A DNA stretch of 9,954 nucleotides from Clostridia bacterium (GTDB taxonomy: Bacteria > Bacillota > Clostridia > UMGS1810), in contig JAEDEG010000100.1 of assembly GCA_016293435.1 (NCBI GenBank), positions 1-9,954 on the forward strand, read 5' to 3'. The translations under genes were made by a program, and so were the position numbers. The notes under the pieces are model-generated. The model saw only the letters and a program-made list of their open reading frames with translations, was not told the DNA's origin and did no database searches. Numbering within the stretch: position 1 is the first letter of the stretch; every line of letters begins with the position of its first letter. This document shows, in pieces, positions 6,401 to 9,954 of this stretch.

Positions 6401-9400
6401 TTATTTTGAAAATGGGTCTGTCGATACAAAATAAGGTTTGAAGCTTGAATTCCATGCAAAAAGCTTCATGCTGCAGCCCGTATTTATATCGGCGGGCACC
6501 TCGTCAAATGCGAGATTGAAGCCGTTGTAATCGTCAGATAGAGTTATATCGGTCGATTTGACCGAGCAAAGGGTGTTGCCTCTGTACAAAGCGACATATA
6601 CCCTAAGTGATGTATCACGGGATTTGGAAGAGCTTTTTTTGATAACAAAGCCGCTTACCGTCAGCGGATTTGCACAATGTGCATATGACAGACTGTCTAT
6701 TACCGTATTGCCGCTTTTTACGGTAAGATTTGATGAATCTCCGTCAAATTCTACATCATAGGTATTTATATATGCGTTATCAAAATATGCGGTTACCTTT
6801 TCGCCGGGGGCTTTGTCAAATGTGGTGTTGAATCTTTGCAAGCCCTTAATGTCGTTGGCGCTCTTTTTGGAATATATACATTCATCATCCACATAAAAAT
6901 ACATAATATCGGTTTCGGTATCGCACTTTATTGAATATTTGTGCCAGCTTGTAATGTCTGCTTTAACTTCGGTCTTAACACCGCTGCATCTAATATAGCC
7001 ATCGGTGGTTACGCTCATGCTTACATCTGCCCAATCAGCGTCACCGTAGCCTGTTGTTTCATCATATGACTTGTATACATTGCAGCTGATTAAGCCAAAA
7101 TCGTTGTTAAGCTCACTCTTGCTGTATTTAAGCTCAACGCCGGCTTCAAATATTCTGCCCTGACCGCCGACCTTGTTCATATTGTTTACCGATTGATTTG
7201 GATAGGCTGCTTGTACCTGGACTATGCCCATGCTTCCCTCTGCCATTGCAGTGCCGTCGAGATTTTTGGTGTTGTCCCAGGTGGCTATGCCGACATTGTT
7301 TCGGATTTTGCCGCTGTCTTCGTCGATATATTCAGCCGCAATCTGAGTTGTATACATATTTGTATCGCTTTTGTTATTTGCACTTTGGTTAAAGTTCCAA
7401 TTGTATTTGGCCGATTTTGTTTCGGTATCCATAGACCAATTGCCCGATACGTGCCGAATCAATGATGATGGGCGTATATTATAGGTGTTTATATACGCAT
7501 TGTCAAAATATCCGGTTACCCTTTCGCCGGGGGCTTTGTCAAATGATGTGTTGCATCTTTGCAAGCCCTTAATGTCGTTGGCGCTCTTTTTGGAATATAT
7601 ACATTCATCATCCACATAAAAATACATAATATCGGTTTCGGTATCGCACTTTATTGAATATTTGTGCCAGCTTGTAATGTCTGCTTTAACTTCGGTCTTA
7701 ACACCGCTGCATCTAATATAGCCATCGGTGGTTACGCTCATGCTTACATCTGCCCAATCAGCGTCACCGTAGCCTGTTGTTTCATCATATGACTTGTATA
7801 CATTGCAGCTGATTAAGCCAAAATCTTTGTTAAGCTCACTCTTGCTGTATTTGAGCTCAACGCCGGCTTCAAATATTCTGCCCTGACCGCCTGCCTTGTT
7901 CATATTGTTTACCGATTGATTTGGGTAGGCTGCTTGTACCTGCACTATGCCCATGCTTCCCTCTGCCATTTGGGTGCCATCGAGATTTTTGGTGTTGTCC
8001 CAGGTGGCTATGCCGACATTGTTTCGGATTTCGCCGGTGTTTTCGTCGATATATTCAGCCGCAATCTGAGCCGTATACATATTTGTGTCACTTTTGTTAT
8101 TTGCACTTTGGTTAAAGTTCCAATTGTATTTGCCGGAGTTTGTTTCGGTATCTACAGACCAATTGCCCGTTTGGTGACGGATGAGTGAAATGCCGTTTAT
8201 GGTGATGGTATCACTTTTGGCAATGAGTTCTCCCCCGGAGCTGTACACAGCCGCATAGATATTGTTGATTCTGCTGTTTACGGTAAGACTCAGCGTATAA
8301 TCCGATTGGGATGACGAGCCAAGCAAGGTATCATTGTGATAAAGGCTGACATATCCGCCGTTGTCTAAATAGTAGTCACAGAAAGAGCTTTTTGCACTGA
8401 GCTTTATATTTGTGCCAACGGGGAGAGTGTCGGGTATATCCGAAAAAGAAGAAACAACACTCACCTTTGGTGATGCATTTGCAATCTCGCTGCCGCTCAT
8501 GTCATTCACGGTAACAAAAAGAAGCTTGGCTTTGGAATTGTAGCTTGTGTTAAAGCACGCAAAGTCGGCTATGTTGGCATATGGCGCACCGTCAATTACA
8601 ACCGGTGCGACTGACATTTGAGATGATGAGCCGTTTGTGTAAAGAGTGGGTTTGCCGATTGTGAATCTATATTCTATAGTGCCGTTGCTTGCTGTTATTT
8701 CGCTGCCATTATCGGTGATGGTGTAGCCGCCATATTCGAGCATTTCTTTTATGGGAACTAATTTGCTGCCGTTCTGCATAACCGTGGGCTTATTGAGTGC
8801 ATAAAACATCTTTTTGGAGGTGTTGTATACCATAAAGTCGCCGTAGCGCGGTTTTGTCATTTCGGTATATTCGATTGCAGCGGCAGTGCCCGAGGCAGCC
8901 TTTTCTATGAGGTATGTGCCGGGTGTGCCTCTGAAATACAGAGAGTTTTCTTCTTCCTCTACCCTGTAGGTTACAGAGCTTGAGCTTGCAGTGTTTGTAA
9001 CCCTCCACAATCCGGGCTTTACATCACTTACAAGACATTTTACCTCTGTGTATCCGTTGTCTCTGAGAGTAAGGTAAGCAGAGCTGTTTAGAGCATCATT
9101 TTTTGAAAAATATACTGCCCTGTCTTTTAGTGTTACACCATAGAAATTGTCGGTGTCTTCTTTGTACATGGGAAGCACGGGCAAATTGCGGTCGTAGTCG
9201 GTTACATACATGGAGTTGAGAAAATAGTCATGCTCCTTTGCATTGGTTGGAGATACCTCAAAGCGCCAGCTTCCCGCCTCCCATTTTATGCCCTCTGCGT
9301 TGGGCTTGGTTTCGTAGTTAACTCCGTCTACAAAGGATTCTTTGCCCTCTCCGCCGACATTTTGAATTGTAACGCTTTCGGGGAGCAGGGTTTTGTTGAC

Positions 9401-9954
9401 GAGCTTGCCGTTGTTGCCGTCGTCATTGCGGATTACGGTGGTTGTGTTTCCGTTTATTTGAGGCTCCAAAACTGTGTTCATTATCCACGATTTTTTGAAG
9501 CTCTTATCAGCTGAGGTTATATCATCAAACACAACAAGTGCCGCGGGATAATCGTCATTGTCCAAATCAATAAACACCATGGAGCGTTCGTGATTTTTGA
9601 CCTTGTTGTTTCCGTAGGAGCCCGTGATGTTGGTTTTTAGAAGTGAAAATTCGGGTGTCTTTTTGTTGGGTCCCACATACCAGGCTTCGGTTTTTGCCTC
9701 ATCGGGATTTGACATATATTCCTCGTAGGTGCTGACGGTTTGAGAGTTAAACTGACCGCCATCATTTGAAAGCAGCTTTCCGGTTTTGTCAAAATAATCT
9801 ACATAAAATTGTTCACTCGGATCATATACCAGCATACCGTTTTTGGCTACGGTACGAGTGTAGTAATTGTAGAAGTGGTCGTCTCCCCAGCCTCCGCCCG
9901 AGCCTGCATAGGAGCCTGCATCTATGGCAAGACCGCCCTTATAATATAGCTGGA
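6401..9954 (-). CDS. Large multidomain heparinase II/III-like lyase, C-terminal 1183 residues (N-terminus beyond right edge)
   Basis: The frame is open from the right edge to TAA at 6403-6401. The ATG at 9835 is internal, because the 39 codons before it continue the conserved lyase sequence (QLYYKGGLAIDAGSYAG). In residues counted from the right edge: 1 to about 365 are the C-terminal beta-sandwich of a heparinase II/III-type lyase, with DDHFYNYYTR and FIDLDNDDYPAALVVFDD; about 372-482 resemble the copper-amine-oxidase N1 stalk module of Clostridia and Paenibacillus (KLVPIKEMLEYGG, VVIDGAPYANIADF); about 485-588 are Ig-like; 589-824 and 830-1065 are two near-identical concanavalin-like (LamG-type) jelly rolls containing SWHKYSIKCDTET; 1066-1183 are a beta-rich terminal domain ending KLFAWNSSFKPYF, like terminal modules of clostridial carbohydrate enzymes. 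The catalytic helical domain is not visible. No SLH or LPXTG anchor is present at this end. Inferred role: secreted lyase of an acidic polysaccharide with several glycan-binding modules. It appears to be the first visible gene of an operon with the two SLH genes. Confidence 0.85.
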   Translation of the reverse strand, partial: QLYYKGGLAIDAGSYAGSGGGWGDDHFYNYYTRTVAKNGMLVYDPSEQFYVDYFDKTGKLLSNDGGQFNSQTVSTYEEYMSNPDEAKTEAWYVGPNKKTPEFSLLKTNITGSYGNNKVKNHERSMVFIDLDNDDYPAALVVFDDITSADKSFKKSWIMNTVLEPQINGNTTTVIRNDDGNNGKLVNKTLLPESVTIQNVGGEGKESFVDGVNYETKPNAEGIKWEAGSWRFEVSPTNAKEHDYFLNSMYVTDYDRNLPVLPMYKEDTDNFYGVTLKDRAVYFSKNDALNSSAYLTLRDNGYTEVKCLVSDVKPGLWRVTNTASSSSVTYRVEEEENSLYFRGTPGTYLIEKAASGTAAAIEYTEMTKPRYGDFMVYNTSKKMFYALNKPTVMQNGSKLVPIKEMLEYGGYTITDNGSEITASNGTIEYRFTIGKPTLYTNGSSSQMSVAPVVIDGAPYANIADFACFNTSYNSKAKLLFVTVNDMSGSEIANASPKVSVVSSFSDIPDTLPVGTNIKLSAKSSFCDYYLDNGGYVSLYHNDTLLGSSSQSDYTLSLTVNSRINNIYAAVYSSGGELIAKSDTITINGISLIRHQTGNWSVDTETNSGKYNWNFNQSANNKSDTNMYTAQIAAEYIDENTGEIRNNVGIATWDNTKNLDGTQMAEGSMGIVQVQAAYPNQSVNNMNKAGGQGRIFEAGVELKYSKSELNKDFGLISCNVYKSYDETTGYGDADWADVSMSVTTDGYIRCSGVKTEVKADITSWHKYSIKCDTETDIMYFYVDDECIYSKKSANDIKGLQRCNTSFDKAPGERVTGYFDNAYINTYNIRPSSLIRHVSGNWSMDTETKSAKYNWNFNQSANNKSDTNMYTTQIAAEYIDEDSGKIRNNVGIATWDNTKNLDGTAMAEGSMGIVQVQAAYPNQSVNNMNKVGGQGRIFEAGVELKYSKSELNNDFGLISCNVYKSYDETTGYGDADWADVSMSVTTDGYIRCSGVKTEVKADITSWHKYSIKCDTETDIMYFYVDDECIYSKKSANDIKGLQRFNTTFDKAPGEKVTAYFDNAYINTYDVEFDGDSSNLTVKSGNTVIDSLSYAHCANPLTVSGFVIKKSSSKSRDTSLRVYVALYRGNTLCSVKSTDITLSDDYNGFNLAFDEVPADINTGCSMKLFAWNSSFKPYFVSTDPFSK
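6758..7465 (-). repeat. Tandem jelly-roll repeat, copy 2 (C-terminal copy)
   Basis: This 708-bp unit encodes 236 residues from SLIRHVSGNW to DNAYINTY. It is in frame with, and 723 bp offset from, the copy at 7481-8188; 15 bp separate them. By my alignment 220 of 236 residues match. Bases 6832-7102 show no difference from 7555-7825. The fold is inferred to be a concanavalin-like (LamG-type) sandwich, likely a carbohydrate-binding module. Confidence 0.95.
7481..8188 (-). repeat. Tandem jelly-roll repeat, copy 1 (N-terminal copy)
   Basis: This is the partner of the unit at 6758-7465, encoding SLIRHQTGNW to DNAYINTY. The 16 amino-acid differences between the copies fall in the first 100 or so residues (12) and the last 30 or so (4), with none in the central 90 or so. 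This pattern suggests recent duplication with partial homogenisation of the centre. Confidence 0.95.
9880..9954 (-). repeat. Terminal 75-bp direct repeat, right copy (within right-hand lyase)
   Basis: This is the partner of bases 1-75, offset by 9879 bp, with 70 of 75 bases identical. On this side the reading frame continues into DDHFYNYYTRTVAKNG, so it shows what probably follows the truncated left-hand lyase. Confidence 0.9.

Noticed and set aside
6373..6459. Longer N-terminus for the 560-residue SLH protein starting at ATG 6459.
   Set aside because: It would overlap the lyase gene by 59 bp, has no ribosome site of its own that I can see, and would place 29 residues before a proper signal peptide. 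ATG 6372 has GGAGGG five bases upstream.
7193..8188. Paired plus-strand reading frames at 7193-7465 and 7916-8188 (and shorter ones inside them) that look like a duplicated small gene.
   Set aside because: They are antisense shadows of the two tandem jelly-roll repeats; their similarity to each other comes from the duplication of the real gene.
9833..9835. ATG at 9835 as the start of the large lyase.
   Set aside because: The frame stays open to the right edge and the preceding 39 residues are conserved lyase sequence matching the paralogue at the left edge, so this methionine is internal.
1..9954. A circular element closed through the matching ends.
   Set aside because: The end match has five differences in 75 bases, mostly synonymous. 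A true circular overlap should be identical, and no replication, mobilisation or phage gene is present.
1..9954. tRNA, rRNA, CRISPR array, insertion sequence, transposase or riboswitch.
   Set aside because: Coding sequence covers almost the whole window and the single 171-bp gap shows none of these; the only repeats are the in-frame gene duplications described.

Overview
The window is a single minus-strand gene block with no convincing gene on the plus strand. Four long reading frames, all running right to left, fill nearly everything. N-terminal signal peptides, S-layer homology (SLH) domains and a copper-amine-oxidase-like N1 module point to a Gram-positive, S-layer-bearing member of the Clostridia or a close relative such as Paenibacillus-type Bacillota. 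AGGAGG-type ribosome sites and moderate GC fit this. The placement is inferred from gene content; there is no rRNA or marker gene to settle it.

Layout in transcription order: (1) 9954-6401, the C-terminal 1183 residues of a very large secreted heparinase II/III-like polysaccharide lyase whose N-terminus lies beyond the right edge. After the lyase C-terminal beta-sandwich it carries an amine-oxidase-N-like module, an Ig-like region, two almost identical jelly-roll modules in tandem, and a terminal beta domain. (2) 6372-4690, a 560-residue secreted protein with three intact C-terminal SLH domains. (3) 4675-2054, an 873-residue secreted protein with degenerate SLH-like repeats at its N-terminus and a long beta-rich body. 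(4) 1882-1, the N-terminal 627 residues of a second heparinase II/III-like lyase with an N-terminal CBM6/35-like domain, running off the left edge. Because it is open at that edge it is easy to miss.

Genes 1, 2 and 3 are tightly packed (28 bp and 14 bp gaps; the stop codon of gene 2 overlaps the Shine-Dalgarno of gene 3) and look like one operon. Gene 4 follows after a 171-bp AT-rich gap with a long-looped hairpin and may be read through or have its own promoter. The joint role I infer is a cell-surface polysaccharide-degrading locus: secreted lyases plus SLH proteins that bind the cell wall or S-layer. The substrate cannot be read from the sequence.

The most striking structural points are these. 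The two window ends carry the same 75-bp piece of lyase coding sequence (70 of 75 bases identical, 4 of 5 differences synonymous), so the two lyases are close paralogues about 9.88 kb apart. Gene 1 also contains a 723-bp-period internal duplication with a 271-bp stretch free of differences. I do not see a clearly undescribed system. The paired lyase and SLH arrangement is the part most worth following up.
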